DNA of 64,000 bases. Origin: Acinetobacter radioresistens DSM 6976 = NBRC 102413 = CIP 103788 (GTDB taxonomy: Bacteria; Pseudomonadota; Gammaproteobacteria; Pseudomonadales; Moraxellaceae). Both the position numbers and the translations under genes were made by a program. The stretch spans positions 1,550,001 to 1,614,000 of the forward strand of contig NZ_AP019740.1 of the NCBI RefSeq assembly GCF_006757745.1, read 5' to 3'. Shown piece by piece: positions 41,262 through 51,459 of this stretch. Within the stretch, counting starts at the first letter, position 1; every line of letters begins with the position of its first letter. The notes under the pieces are model-generated. The model searched no databases. It worked only from the letters and a program-made list of their open reading frames with translations, and was not told the DNA's origin.

Positions 41262-41795
41262 ATGTCTCTTGCCCATGTATTATTGACCAGTTTACTGGAA
41301 AGACCGAGTACCGGGTTTGAACTGGCACGCCGTTTTGACCGTTCTATGGGCTTTTTCTGGAATGCAACACACCAGCAGATTTACCGTGAACTAAGCGGTA
41401 TGCTGAAAAAGGGCTGGATTTCTACAGTTGAAGAAGCACCCAGCCAAAGTAGAAAGAAAACCTATCAGGTTGAACAGGCAGGCCGTATTGAACTGGCCAA
41501 ATGGATGATGGAACAAAGTCCGCCCGCCCAGTTACGGGAAGAGTTGATGGTACGTCTGCGTGCAGAAGCCCAGTTGGGTGGAAATATTGTACTACCCGAA
41601 TTGCAGCGACATCTGGAATTACACCAGAATAATCTAAAACTCTACCAGAATATTTATGCGAAGGACTTTGCTGGAAGTGCGACCACTGACCGTACTTTAT
41701 ATATTCATAAAATGATTTTGCAGCTGGGTATTGATCTGGAAATTCACTGGATCAAATGGCTTGAAGAAGTTATTCCTGCATTGGAAAAGTTCTAG
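41262..41795 (+). CDS. PadR-family transcriptional regulator
   Basis: This 177 aa winged-helix repressor opens MSLAHVLLTSLLERPSTGFE, the usual PadR start, and shows RSMGFFWNATHQQIYRELSG with the recognition helix. A C-terminal helical dimerisation tail follows. An ATG at 41223 would add 13 residues but lies in the second palindrome without a ribosome binding site; GGAA precedes the ATG at 41262. The divergent FadH-like gene and the paired palindromes imply autoregulation and fadH control. The inducer is unknown. Confidence 0.85.
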   Translation: MSLAHVLLTSLLERPSTGFELARRFDRSMGFFWNATHQQIYRELSGMLKKGWISTVEEAPSQSRKKTYQVEQAGRIELAKWMMEQSPPAQLREELMVRLRAEAQLGGNIVLPELQRHLELHQNNLKLYQNIYAKDFAGSATTDRTLYIHKMILQLGIDLEIHWIKWLEEVIPALEKF

Positions 41796-41811
41796 CACTG
41801 AGGAGTTAATC

Positions 41812-42726
41812 ATGCCACTTTACCGCATGTATGATGGAGAAAACCTGTATGTGCGCCGGATTGGTCGCGGTCAGCCTGTACTGGTATTATCTGGTCTTGG
41901 AATGCAAAGCTGGCAATGGTTACCTTTTATTGCACGCAGCCTGAACCACTTTGAGTTTATTATTCCAGACTGGCGCGGTTTTGGGAGTTCTCGAAACTGC
42001 GCCATTCCTCAATCCTTAGATGCAATTTCCAGTCACTGGCAGGATGTTTCCAGACTGATTAACCAGTTGCAGCTGGATAATTTTATTTTGATTGCCTATT
42101 CAATGGGCGCCACTACAGCGATGCATGGTATGCACTATGCAAACCTGGGCAACAAGTTAAAGGCCTATTTACATATTGACCAGACGCCAAAAATTCTGGC
42201 AGATGAGAACTGGAAATATGGCCTGCTGGGTGAAAAGCATACAGAATGTAAGCTGTTATTGCGCCAGCTGCTTGACACTCTCTCTGGGCAATCCGATATA
42301 CACAGCACCAGTCAGCTGGAAACACATACACGTACTGAACTGCTTCAGCTTTGGTACAGGTTTGTATCTTTACAGGGGAATAGCAGATTTTCTTCCCTGC
42401 TGTTTCATACCGCACTTAAAAAACCGAAACTGCAAAAATATCTGTTACCTCTTCAACGACTGGACTACCTGCGCTGGTATCTGGAAAGTTATTTGTACCA
42501 TACTGAAGATTATCGCGAAGCACTGTCACAACTTGAATGTCCAGTAACTTTTTTTATTGGGCAGAATTCCAGCTTATATGCGGCAGAAGGACAAATGATC
42601 ATTGCTAAAAGCCTGAAAAATGCTCACCCTGTTTATTTTGAGCATTCGGGTCATACGCCGCTTTTAAGTGAACCGGTTAAATTCACTCATGAGCTGCGAC
42701 AATTTTTATTGGCTCAGATTCCTTAA
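41812..42726 (+). CDS. Alpha/beta hydrolase
   Basis: This 304 aa protein starts at the ATG at 41812, preceded by GAGGAG and 16 bases after the PadR stop, so it is in the same transcript. It has LVLSGLGMQSWQW near the oxyanion strand, DWRGFGSS, the nucleophile elbow AYSMGA (about residue 98) and the catalytic His in EHSGHTPLLSEP. The family includes esterases and C-C hydrolases. The substrate is unknown; its link to PadR suggests a shared inducing compound. Confidence 0.8.
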   Translation: MPLYRMYDGENLYVRRIGRGQPVLVLSGLGMQSWQWLPFIARSLNHFEFIIPDWRGFGSSRNCAIPQSLDAISSHWQDVSRLINQLQLDNFILIAYSMGATTAMHGMHYANLGNKLKAYLHIDQTPKILADENWKYGLLGEKHTECKLLLRQLLDTLSGQSDIHSTSQLETHTRTELLQLWYRFVSLQGNSRFSSLLFHTALKKPKLQKYLLPLQRLDYLRWYLESYLYHTEDYREALSQLECPVTFFIGQNSSLYAAEGQMIIAKSLKNAHPVYFEHSGHTPLLSEPVKFTHELRQFLLAQIP

Positions 42727-42744
42727 CCTGTTTGGTTTTTATAA

Positions 42745-43659
42745 TTAAAATAAGGCACGGTCATATTTGATCGCTTCCAGATCGTAAACCTGATAAATAC
42801 AGTCGAAGAGTGACCGGATGTTTTCCGTTTCGTCCATATTTCGAATAGTCAGAAAAATCGGGCTTTTTGCTGCCTCATCCAGTAAAGGCACATAATTTAA
42901 ATGTGGAAAACGGATAGTATTGGCACTCTCAGGAATAATACAAATGCCCTCACCCGCAGCAACCAGTCCTAAAGCTAGCTGAATTTCACGAACTTCCTTA
43001 ATGTTTCTAGGCTCCAGACCATGCTCAGAAAATAACGTGGTGATCTGTGTAGAAAAATTAGGTTTAGCCGTGTTTGGATAGCAAAACAGGTCTTCATCAA
43101 CAATATCGGCCAGATATATACCTTCAATATGCTGTGCAATCGGATGGCTTGAATGTGCAGCGACCATTAGACGTTCTTCACGCAGTAAAATCCGGTGAAC
43201 TGCCGGATCACTGATTCTCAGCCGTCCAAAGCCGACATCAATCCGACCTTCTTTTAGTGCCTGAATCTGGTCTCTGGTGCTCATCTCTACCAGTTGAATA
43301 TTTAAATGGGGATGCTGCTGACGATATAAATAAATAATTCGCGGTAATAAACCGAATAAAAGTGAGCCTACAAACCCCATGGTAATACTGCGCTCAACCA
43401 AGCCTATACGCTTGGTCATCGATTTAACTTCTTCAGCATTCGACAAAAGTTTAACGGCATGCTGGTAAAAAAATTGACCGGCTGGGGTAGTCTGTAATGG
43501 CCGGCTGCCCCGTTCAAATAACTGGATACCCAGTTCACTTTCAAGGTTTTGTATTTGCCGGCTCAGCGGAGGCTGGGCAATAAATAGTTTTTCTGCAGCC
43601 TTGGTAAAACTCTGTTCTTCTACCACTGCCACAAAATAGCGTAAATGTCTCAGTTCCAT
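42745..43659 (-). CDS. catM: LysR-type activator CatM/BenM of the benzoate-catechol pathway
   Basis: This 304 aa LysR protein has an N-terminal winged helix (MELRHLRYFVAVVEEQSFTK then LFIAQPPLSRQIQNLE) and a C-terminal inducer domain. CatM and BenM of Acinetobacter activate the cat and ben genes in response to cis,cis-muconate; BenM also binds benzoate. The two are close paralogues, and adjacency to catB favours CatM. Only this one LysR gene is seen in the cluster. It is divergent from catB, with the control region between. Confidence 0.85.
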   Translation of the reverse strand: MELRHLRYFVAVVEEQSFTKAAEKLFIAQPPLSRQIQNLESELGIQLFERGSRPLQTTPAGQFFYQHAVKLLSNAEEVKSMTKRIGLVERSITMGFVGSLLFGLLPRIIYLYRQQHPHLNIQLVEMSTRDQIQALKEGRIDVGFGRLRISDPAVHRILLREERLMVAAHSSHPIAQHIEGIYLADIVDEDLFCYPNTAKPNFSTQITTLFSEHGLEPRNIKEVREIQLALGLVAAGEGICIIPESANTIRFPHLNYVPLLDEAAKSPIFLTIRNMDETENIRSLFDCIYQVYDLEAIKYDRALF

Positions 43660-43668
43660 GAGTCTTCC

Positions 43669-43735
43669 ATACCTTTAAGATATATTAAAATGCAAATTCA
43701 GTCTTAGACACATTTTAATCATTCTTTTAAGGTAT
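43669..43735. promoter_or_regulatory. CatM control region: long inverted repeat between catM and catB
   Basis: The left arm 43669-43692 begins ATACCTT and ends ATTAAAATG; the right arm 43711-43735 is its near-complement (CATTTTAAT ... AAGGTAT). Each outer end carries half of the LysR consensus ATAC-N7-GTAT known for CatM/BenM: left ATAC-N7-ATAT, right ATTC-N7-GTAT. Confidence 0.6.
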
Positions 43736-43768
43736 ACACAAGAGATAAGTCAGCATAGATTTTCAATA

Positions 43769-44875
43769 ATGTATAAATCTGTAGAAACATTACTCGTCGA
43801 TATTCCGACCATACGTCCACATAAACTTTCTGTGGCAACCATGCAGACTCAGACCCTGGTTCTGGTGAAAATTACTGCAACAGATGGAACTGTAGGTTGG
43901 GGTGAAGCCACTACTATTGGTGGACTCAGCTATGGTGAAGAAAGCCCAGAAAGTGTTAAAGCCAACATTGACACTTACTTCGCGCCTCTGCTCTCCTCCG
44001 TTCAGAACCAGAACATTGCACAGATCTCAAAACTGATCCGCAAGACCATTAATGGTAACCGTTTTGCCAAATGTGCAATTCAGACTGCACTGCTGGACAT
44101 ACAGGCCAAACGCCTGAGCCTACCATTAAGTGAAATTCTGGGCGGTCGTTTACGTGACCGTTTGCCAGTACTCTGGACACTGGCTTCTGGTGATACAGAC
44201 AAAGATATTGCCGAAGCTAAAAAAATGATTGAGCTGAAGCGCCATAATACTTTCAAACTGAAAATTGGCGCACGTCCATTACAGGAAGATGTTGATCATG
44301 TTATTGCCATCAAGAAAGCTCTGGGGCCTGAGGTCAGTATTCGTGTAGATATCAATCGTGCCTGGACAGAACTGGAATGTATTCGCGGAATCCAGCAGCT
44401 ACAGGACGGTGGAATTGACCTGATTGAACAGCCTTGTGCTATCCAGAATACCGATGCTCTTGCCCGTCTGACCCAGCGTTTCGAAGTAGCAATTATGGCT
44501 GATGAAGCCTTAACCGGGCCGGACAGTGCTTTCCGTATTGCACAAAAGCATGGCGCCGATGTATTCGCAGTCAAAGTCGAACAGTCTGGTGGACTGATTG
44601 AAGCTTGTGATGTGGCCAAGATTGCCTGTCTTGCAGGAATCGACCTGTACGGTGGCACCATGCTTGAAGGCCCGGTCGGTACCATTGCCTCTGCTCATGC
44701 CTTTTCTACCTTTGAAAATCTGGCATTCGGCACAGAACTCTTTGGCCCACTTCTTCTGACCCAAGAAATTTTAACAACACCACTGCAATACGAGAACTTT
44801 GAACTGGTTGTGCCCAATGCACCAGGTCTAGGAATTGAAGTGGATGAAAACAAGATTGAACAATTACGTCGTTAA
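43769..44875 (+). CDS. catB: Muconate cycloisomerase
   Basis: CatB lactonises cis,cis-muconate to muconolactone. The 368 aa protein belongs to the enolase superfamily: FKLKIGARPLQEDV contains the catalytic Lys-x-Lys, VRVDINRAW and DLIEQPC hold metal ligands, and IMADEALTG is the third. A TMLEGPVGTIASAHAF segment near the C-terminus is typical. It is first in the merged operon, 110 bases from catM, and expected to be induced by muconate through CatM. Confidence 0.96.
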   Translation: MYKSVETLLVDIPTIRPHKLSVATMQTQTLVLVKITATDGTVGWGEATTIGGLSYGEESPESVKANIDTYFAPLLSSVQNQNIAQISKLIRKTINGNRFAKCAIQTALLDIQAKRLSLPLSEILGGRLRDRLPVLWTLASGDTDKDIAEAKKMIELKRHNTFKLKIGARPLQEDVDHVIAIKKALGPEVSIRVDINRAWTELECIRGIQQLQDGGIDLIEQPCAIQNTDALARLTQRFEVAIMADEALTGPDSAFRIAQKHGADVFAVKVEQSGGLIEACDVAKIACLAGIDLYGGTMLEGPVGTIASAHAFSTFENLAFGTELFGPLLLTQEILTTPLQYENFELVVPNAPGLGIEVDENKIEQLRR

Positions 44876-44899
44876 GGCAAGCGGATAAGGAGTTTTAAC

Positions 44900-45190
44900 A
44901 TGTTATTTCATGTGCGTATGGATGTGCATATTCCACTAGATATGCCAAGCGAGAAAGCGAACGAAATTAAGGCTGTTGAAAAAGCTTACTCCCAAGAGCT
45001 GCAACGCCAGGGTAAATGGCGTCATATCTGGCGTATTACCGGCCAGTATTCCAACATCAGTATTTTCGATGTGGAAAACAATGAAGAACTGCACAACATT
45101 TTGCAGGGTCTACCGCTTTACCCTTATATGAATATTGAGATCATGGCTCTGAATCGCCATCCATCTTCTGTACGTGAAAACGATTCATAA
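44900..45190 (+). CDS. catC: Muconolactone delta-isomerase
   Basis: CatC isomerises muconolactone to 3-oxoadipate enol-lactone. The 96 aa length is the usual, and the product has the family opening MLFHVRMDVHIPLDMPSEKA, WRHIWRITGQYSNISIFDV and the C-terminal PLYPYMNIEIMALNRHPSS. GGAG lies ahead of the ATG, 24 bases after catB. The active form is a decamer in known members. Confidence 0.97.
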   Translation: MLFHVRMDVHIPLDMPSEKANEIKAVEKAYSQELQRQGKWRHIWRITGQYSNISIFDVENNEELHNILQGLPLYPYMNIEIMALNRHPSSVRENDS

Positions 45191-45364
45191 AGTTGATGCA
45201 GTAAAAAAGATGCAGTTCTACAGTTGCATCCGTACTTTCCTTTAAACGAAGGATAATAACAACAGACGGAACGAGGCCAGCCAGTGATGGCCAGCACATC
45301 AGGGAACCTTTCTCGCTTGTCGCCAGCCCCGTTAGCGTCTTATACATACTTAAGGAGTGATAGT

Positions 45365-46285
45365 ATGAACCGTCAACAAATTGATGCGCTCGTAAAACAA
45401 ATGAATGTCGATACCGCTAAAGGCCCGGTCGATGAGCGCATTCAGCAGGTCGTCGTCCGTCTGCTCGGGGATCTGTTCCAGGCCATCGAAGACCTCGACA
45501 TCCAGCCCTCTGAAGTCTGGAAAGGCCTCGAATACCTGACCGATGCAGGCCAGGCCAATGAACTCGGCCTGCTCGCTGCCGGGCTCGGTCTTGAACACTA
45601 CCTCGACCTGCGTGCCGATGAGGCAGATGCCAAGGCCGGTATTACTGGCGGCACTCCCCGTACCATCGAAGGCCCGCTCTATGTGGCCGGTGCCCCTGAG
45701 TCTGTCGGCTTTGCCCGTATGGATGACGGCTCCGAGTCCGACAAGGTCGACACTCTGATCATTGAAGGCACAGTTACTGATACAGAGGGCAATATTATTG
45801 AAGGAGCCAAGGTAGAAGTCTGGCATGCCAACAGCCTGGGGAACTATTCATTCTTTGACAAGTCCCAGTCCGACTTTAACCTGCGCCGTACCATCCTTAC
45901 AGATGTGAATGGTAAATATGTTGCCCTGACCACCATGCCGGTAGGTTATGGCTGCCCGCCAGAAGGCACTACCCAGGCGCTTTTAAACAAGCTCGGCCGT
46001 CATGGTAACCGCCCTTCTCATGTGCATTATTTTGTATCGGCACCGGGTTACCGCAAGCTCACCACACAGTTCAATATCGAAGGTGACGAGTATCTGTGGG
46101 ATGACTTTGCCTTTGCTACCCGTGACGGGCTGGTTGCCACAGCAACAGATGTGACTGATGAAGCTGAAATAGCCCGTCGTGAACTGGACAAGCCATTCAA
46201 GCACATCACTTTTAATGTTGAGCTCGTGAAAGAAGCAGAAGCTGCTCCTTCTAGCGAAGTTGAACGACGCCGCGCAAGCGCTTAA
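45365..46285 (+). CDS. catA: Catechol 1,2-dioxygenase
   Basis: CatA cleaves catechol between its hydroxyls to cis,cis-muconate. The 306 aa intradiol dioxygenase starts at the ATG at 45365 with AAGGAG ahead; the frame opens earlier without support. Fe(III) ligands fall in the YSFFD...LRRTILTD region (Tyr) and in GNRPSHVHYFVSAPGYRKLT (two His, one Tyr). In base use, roughly the first 400 bases are G+C-rich (38 of 60 in 45421-45480), while the rest resembles its neighbours (28 of 60 in 45841-45900). Confidence 0.97.
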   Translation: MNRQQIDALVKQMNVDTAKGPVDERIQQVVVRLLGDLFQAIEDLDIQPSEVWKGLEYLTDAGQANELGLLAAGLGLEHYLDLRADEADAKAGITGGTPRTIEGPLYVAGAPESVGFARMDDGSESDKVDTLIIEGTVTDTEGNIIEGAKVEVWHANSLGNYSFFDKSQSDFNLRRTILTDVNGKYVALTTMPVGYGCPPEGTTQALLNKLGRHGNRPSHVHYFVSAPGYRKLTTQFNIEGDEYLWDDFAFATRDGLVATATDVTDEAEIARRELDKPFKHITFNVELVKEAEAAPSSEVERRRASA

Positions 46286-46298
46286 GCGTTATAGAGAT

Positions 46299-46330
46299 AC
46301 CGGGTTCAGCTCTTTTTAGCTAAACCCGGT
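46299..46330 (+). other. Intercistronic hairpin between catA and benA
   Basis: ACCGGGTT and AACCCGGT pair perfectly, extended by AGCT/AGCT across one mismatch. No T-run follows, so it is more likely an mRNA-stabilising or processing structure than a terminator. Confidence 0.55.
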
Positions 46331-46364
46331 GGCTTCCACAAATTTGGAAAGTCGGAGAACGGAC

Positions 46365-47747
46365 ATGCCACGTATTCCTGTAATCAATACCAGCCACCTT
46401 GACCGTATTGATGAATTACTTGTAGACAATTTTGAAACTGGTGAATTTAAACTTCACCGCTCAGTCTTTACAGATCAGGCCCTGTTTGATCTGGAGATGA
46501 AATATATCTTTGAAGGCAACTGGGTATACTTGGCACATGAGAGCCAGATTCCGAACAATAACGACTATTACACTACCCATATTGGCCGTCAGCCGATCAT
46601 CATTGCACGTAACCGTACCGGTGAACTGAATGCTATGATCAATGCCTGCTCGCACCGCGGTGCACAGCTTTGCCGTTACAAGCGCGGCAACAAGGCCACT
46701 TATACCTGTCCATTCCACGGCTGGACATTTAATAACTCTGGTAAGCTGCTTAAAGTAAAAGATCCGGCAGATGCAGATTATTCTGACTGTTTCAATAAAG
46801 ACGGTTCACATGACCTAAAGAAAGTGGCACGTTTTGAAAACTATAAAGGTTTCCTGTTTGGCAGTTTAAATGCTGATGTACCCCCTCTTGAAGAATTTCT
46901 GGGTGAAGCTACCAAAATTATTGACATGATTGTTGGCCAGTCTGATGAAGGACTGGAAATTCTGCGTGGTGCATCGACTTACACCTATGAAGGGAACTGG
47001 AAGCTTACTGCAGAAAACGGAGCTGATGGCTACCACGTTTCTGCCGTGCACTGGAACTATGCCGCGACAACCCAGCAACGCAAGGAAAAACAGGCTGGTG
47101 ATAATGTTCGGGCCATGAGTGCAGGCGCATGGGGCAAGCAAGGTGGGGGTTCTTATGGTTTTGAAAATGGCCATATGTTGCTCTGGACCCAATGGGCCAA
47201 TCCGGAAGACCGTCCCAATTATAGCAAGGCTGAAGAATACACCGAGCGTTATGGCGCCGCGATGTCCAAATGGATGATTGAACGCTCACGAAATTTATGT
47301 CTGTATCCAAATGTCTACCTGATGGATCAGTTTGGTTCACAAATCCGGGTATTACGTCCCCTGGCAGTAAATAAAACTGAAGTAACCATTTACTGTATCG
47401 CCCCTAAAGGTGAATCACCTGAAGCCCGTACACGCCGCATTCGCCAGTATGAAGATTTCTTCAATGCTTCTGGCATGGCAACTCCGGATGACCTTGAAGA
47501 ATTCCGTGCCTGCCAAGCAGGATATGCCGGTATTGAACTGGAATGGAACGATATGTGCCGTGGATCTAAGCACTGGGTACAAGGACCAGATGATGCAGCT
47601 AATGAAATTGGTTTAAAACCGAAACTTTCCGGTATTAAAGCTGAAGATGAAGGGCTGTATCTAGCCCAGCATCAGCACTGGTTACATGAGATGAAAAAAG
47701 CGATTGCAGCAGAAAAGGCACTGGCTGATCAAGGAGAGAACGCATGA
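46365..47747 (+). CDS. benA: Benzoate 1,2-dioxygenase, large subunit
   Basis: BenA is the catalytic alpha subunit that, with BenB and BenC, converts benzoate to the cis-diol carboxylate. The 460 aa protein has the Rieske 2Fe-2S ligands C95-x-H97 (CSHRGAQLC) and C115-x2-H118 (CPFHGW). The mononuclear iron motif is [15 protein letters not shown]. The ATG at 46365 (GGAG upstream) was chosen. It is located directly downstream of catA, with a four-base overlap into benB. Confidence 0.97.
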   Translation: MPRIPVINTSHLDRIDELLVDNFETGEFKLHRSVFTDQALFDLEMKYIFEGNWVYLAHESQIPNNNDYYTTHIGRQPIIIARNRTGELNAMINACSHRGAQLCRYKRGNKATYTCPFHGWTFNNSGKLLKVKDPADADYSDCFNKDGSHDLKKVARFENYKGFLFGSLNADVPPLEEFLGEATKIIDMIVGQSDEGLEILRGASTYTYEGNWKLTAENGADGYHVSAVHWNYAATTQQRKEKQAGDNVRAMSAGAWGKQGGGSYGFENGHMLLWTQWANPEDRPNYSKAEEYTERYGAAMSKWMIERSRNLCLYPNVYLMDQFGSQIRVLRPLAVNKTEVTIYCIAPKGESPEARTRRIRQYEDFFNASGMATPDDLEEFRACQAGYAGIELEWNDMCRGSKHWVQGPDDAANEIGLKPKLSGIKAEDEGLYLAQHQHWLHEMKKAIAAEKALADQGENA

Positions 47748-48253
47748 ATGCAACAGCGAACCTCGAAACCGTAACACTGGAACAGGTCAGCCAGTTTCTT
47801 TTTAAAGAAGCCCGTTTTCTGGATGATGAACAGTGGGATGAATGGCTGGCCTGCTATGCGCCGGAAGCTTCTTTCTGGATGCCTGCCTGGGATGATGATG
47901 ACAAACTCACTGAAAACCCGCAGTCTGAAATCTCCCTGATTTACTACCCTGACCGTCAAGGACTTGAAGACCGGATTTTCCGGATTAAAACAGAACGTTC
48001 AAGTGCCACCATGCCTGACACCCGTACCAGTCATAATATTTCAAATATTGAAATAGTTGAATGTGAAGGCGGCAAGGTCATGGTACGTTTTAATTGGAAT
48101 ACTTTGAGTTACCGTTATAAAACCAGCTACAGCTATTTTGGTATGTCACGTTATGTGATTGATTTTTCAGGTAATGAAGCAAAAATCCTGAGCAAATATG
48201 TAGTGCTTAAGAACGACTATATCAATCAAGTCATTGATATCTACCATATCTAA
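47744..48253 (+). CDS. benB: Benzoate 1,2-dioxygenase, small subunit
   Basis: BenB is the 169 aa beta subunit that stabilises the alpha3beta3 oxygenase. The typical cone-shaped fold pattern [20 protein letters not shown] then [16 protein letters not shown] is visible, as is [20 protein letters not shown]. It overlaps benA as ATGA. No catalytic residues are expected in this subunit. Confidence 0.96.
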   Translation: MNATANLETVTLEQVSQFLFKEARFLDDEQWDEWLACYAPEASFWMPAWDDDDKLTENPQSEISLIYYPDRQGLEDRIFRIKTERSSATMPDTRTSHNISNIEIVECEGGKVMVRFNWNTLSYRYKTSYSYFGMSRYVIDFSGNEAKILSKYVVLKNDYINQVIDIYHI

Positions 48254-48265
48254 CATGTATCAAAT

Positions 48266-48291
48266 CTCAGCCAAACGGAATGTTGGCTGAG
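48266..48291 (+). other. Intercistronic hairpin between benB and benC
   Basis: Nine-base perfect arms CTCAGCCAA and TTGGCTGAG flank an eight-base loop. No T-run follows. It is a candidate mRNA-processing or stability element separating subunit genes. Confidence 0.55.
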
Positions 48292-48305
48292 CGCTCCAGT
48301 TTTAA

Positions 48306-49343
<1,038 letters not shown>

Positions 49344-49360
49344 TCTCTGTGGAGAAGCTT

Positions 49361-50143
49361 ATGAATATGCAAAGATTTAATAATAAAGTAGTCATTGTTA
49401 CTGGGGCAGCTCAAGGCATTGGTCGTGGAGTAGCTTTGCGTGTAGCGGCAGAAGGTGCTCAGGTAGTGATGGCAGACCGCTCTGACTATGTAGAAGAAGT
49501 ATCAGCCGAAATTAAAGCGGCGGGTGGTAACGCTGTCACCATTCAGGCAGATCTGGAAACTTTTGCCGGTGCTCAGGCAGTCGTGAGTAAAGCAGTGGAA
49601 ACTTATGGTCGTGTTGATGTACTGATCAATAATGTGGGTGGTGCCATCTGGATGAAACCTTTTCAGGAATTTTCTGAAGAGGAAATCATCAAGGAAGTAA
49701 ACCGTTCACTTTTCCCGACTTTATGGTGCTGTCGTGCAGTTTTACCAGAAATGATTAAAAATCAGTCCGGTGTTATTGTTAATGTCTCTTCTATCGCTAC
49801 CCGTGGTATTAATCGTATTCCCTACTCCGCTTCTAAAGGTGGTGTAAATGCCATAACAGCATCTTTAGCATTTGAACATGCCAAAGATGGAATCCGGGTC
49901 AATGCTGTAGCGACAGGCGGAACTGAGGCACCTCCACGGAAAGTGCCCCGGAATGACAGCCCACTTTCAGACGCTGAAAAACACTGGATGCAGGAAGTGG
50001 TTGACCAGACGATTGACCGGTCTTTAATGCACCGCTATGGAACTATTCAGGAACAAGTAAATGCCATTGTTTTTCTGGCTTCTGACGAGTCATCGTATAT
50101 TACCGGCAGTGTCATACCGGTAGGTGGAGGTGATCAGGGTTAG
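49361..50143 (+). CDS. benD: Benzoate diol dehydrogenase
   Basis: BenD oxidises and decarboxylates the cis-diol carboxylate to catechol with NAD+. The 260 aa short-chain dehydrogenase has the cofactor loop VTGAAQGIGRG, NNVGG, and the active-site YSASKGG. GGAG precedes the ATG at 49361; a GTG four codons earlier is less likely. It completes the conversion of benzoate to the substrate of CatA. Confidence 0.95.
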   Translation: MNMQRFNNKVVIVTGAAQGIGRGVALRVAAEGAQVVMADRSDYVEEVSAEIKAAGGNAVTIQADLETFAGAQAVVSKAVETYGRVDVLINNVGGAIWMKPFQEFSEEEIIKEVNRSLFPTLWCCRAVLPEMIKNQSGVIVNVSSIATRGINRIPYSASKGGVNAITASLAFEHAKDGIRVNAVATGGTEAPPRKVPRNDSPLSDAEKHWMQEVVDQTIDRSLMHRYGTIQEQVNAIVFLASDESSYITGSVIPVGGGDQG

Positions 50144-50208
50144 ACCTGATCTTATATAAAAAGATTCAACAGGATCATTGAATTTAATTGCATGGAGGCG
50201 AATGCGCA

Positions 50209-51429
50209 ATGGCAACCCTGTTCAGGACATTAAAAGCAGACTGGTCAATTTCAGCAACTGTCGCAGGATTTCTGGCAGTGCTGATTTCTTATTCAGGTCC
50301 TTTAATTATTTTTTTCCAGGCGGCACAACAGGCTAATGTTTCTAGTGCCATGATGATTTCATGGATCTGGGGAATTTCAATCGGTGCAGCAGTTGCAGGA
50401 ATTTACCTGTCCATACGTTATAAAACTCCGGTAATTACTGCCTGGTCTGCTCCGGGAACTGCCCTGCTGGTCACGTTATTCCCTCATATTTCCCTAAATG
50501 AGGCAGTAGGCGCCTATATCACTTCTGCATTAGTAATTTTTGCCATCGGTGCCACCGGCTATTTTGATAAATTATTGAAATGGATTCCTCAGGATGTAGC
50601 AGCTGGCATGATGGCGGGGATTTTATTCCAGTTCGGTCTGGGACTGTTTAAAGCTACAGATAGCATGCCCATCATTGTATTTGGCATGCTAGGGGTTTAT
50701 CTGGTCGCAAAACGTTTAAGTCCACGCTATGCAATGATCTGGGTTTTAGTGTCTGGCATCGGTTTAAGTCTGATTCTTGGAAAAATGAATCCGGTTGAAA
50801 TGAATTTTTCCCTTGCCATTCCACAATTCATCATGCCTGAGTGGTCATGGAATTCCACATTAAACCTGACTATTCCACTGATTCTGGTCAGCCTGTCCGG
50901 ACAGTTTTTACCAGGTATGGCAATTATGAAACTGAGCGGCTATGACACGCCGGCCAAACCGATTATCAGTGTTACCAGTATTGCCTCTCTTGCTGTGGCC
51001 TGTGTAGGGGGTATCACTATTGTACTGGCTTCAATCACGGCAGCATTATGTATGGGTAAAGATGCCCATGAACTTAAAGACAAGCGTTATATTGCTGGGA
51101 TCGCCAACGGTATTTTCTACATTTTGGGCGGTCTGTTCGCTGGCAGTATTGTCATGCTTTTTAGTTTGTTACCCAAGGAACTGGTAGCTGCATTAGCAGG
51201 ACTTGCATTATTAGGAGCGATTGCCACCAATATTAGTATGGCAATGAAAAATGATGCTCAGCGGGATGCAGCGCTGATTACATTTTTAGCCACTGCCTCT
51301 GGCATGCATTTTCTGGGCCTCAGCTCGGTTTTCTGGGGTATCTGTATTGGTGTAATTGCACATCTGGTACTGAGTAAACATGAGCCAATTACGGCTGCTG
51401 TAGCTTCTACCCAAAGCTCGAAAAGCTGA
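50209..51429 (+). CDS. benE: Benzoate/H+ symporter BenE
   Basis: BenE is a 406 aa inner-membrane symporter with about 12 hydrophobic segments; TPVITAWSAPGTALLVTLFP is the family signature. It belongs to the BenE family, whose physiological role in benzoate uptake is still debated. The TTG at 50188 was rejected because GGAGG precedes the ATG at 50209. It sits between benD and catI, where Acinetobacter benE is expected to end the ben genes. Confidence 0.93.
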   Translation: MATLFRTLKADWSISATVAGFLAVLISYSGPLIIFFQAAQQANVSSAMMISWIWGISIGAAVAGIYLSIRYKTPVITAWSAPGTALLVTLFPHISLNEAVGAYITSALVIFAIGATGYFDKLLKWIPQDVAAGMMAGILFQFGLGLFKATDSMPIIVFGMLGVYLVAKRLSPRYAMIWVLVSGIGLSLILGKMNPVEMNFSLAIPQFIMPEWSWNSTLNLTIPLILVSLSGQFLPGMAIMKLSGYDTPAKPIISVTSIASLAVACVGGITIVLASITAALCMGKDAHELKDKRYIAGIANGIFYILGGLFAGSIVMLFSLLPKELVAALAGLALLGAIATNISMAMKNDAQRDAALITFLATASGMHFLGLSSVFWGICIGVIAHLVLSKHEPITAAVASTQSSKS

Positions 51430-51459
51430 AACAGGTTATCTATTTGACTAGGACATATT

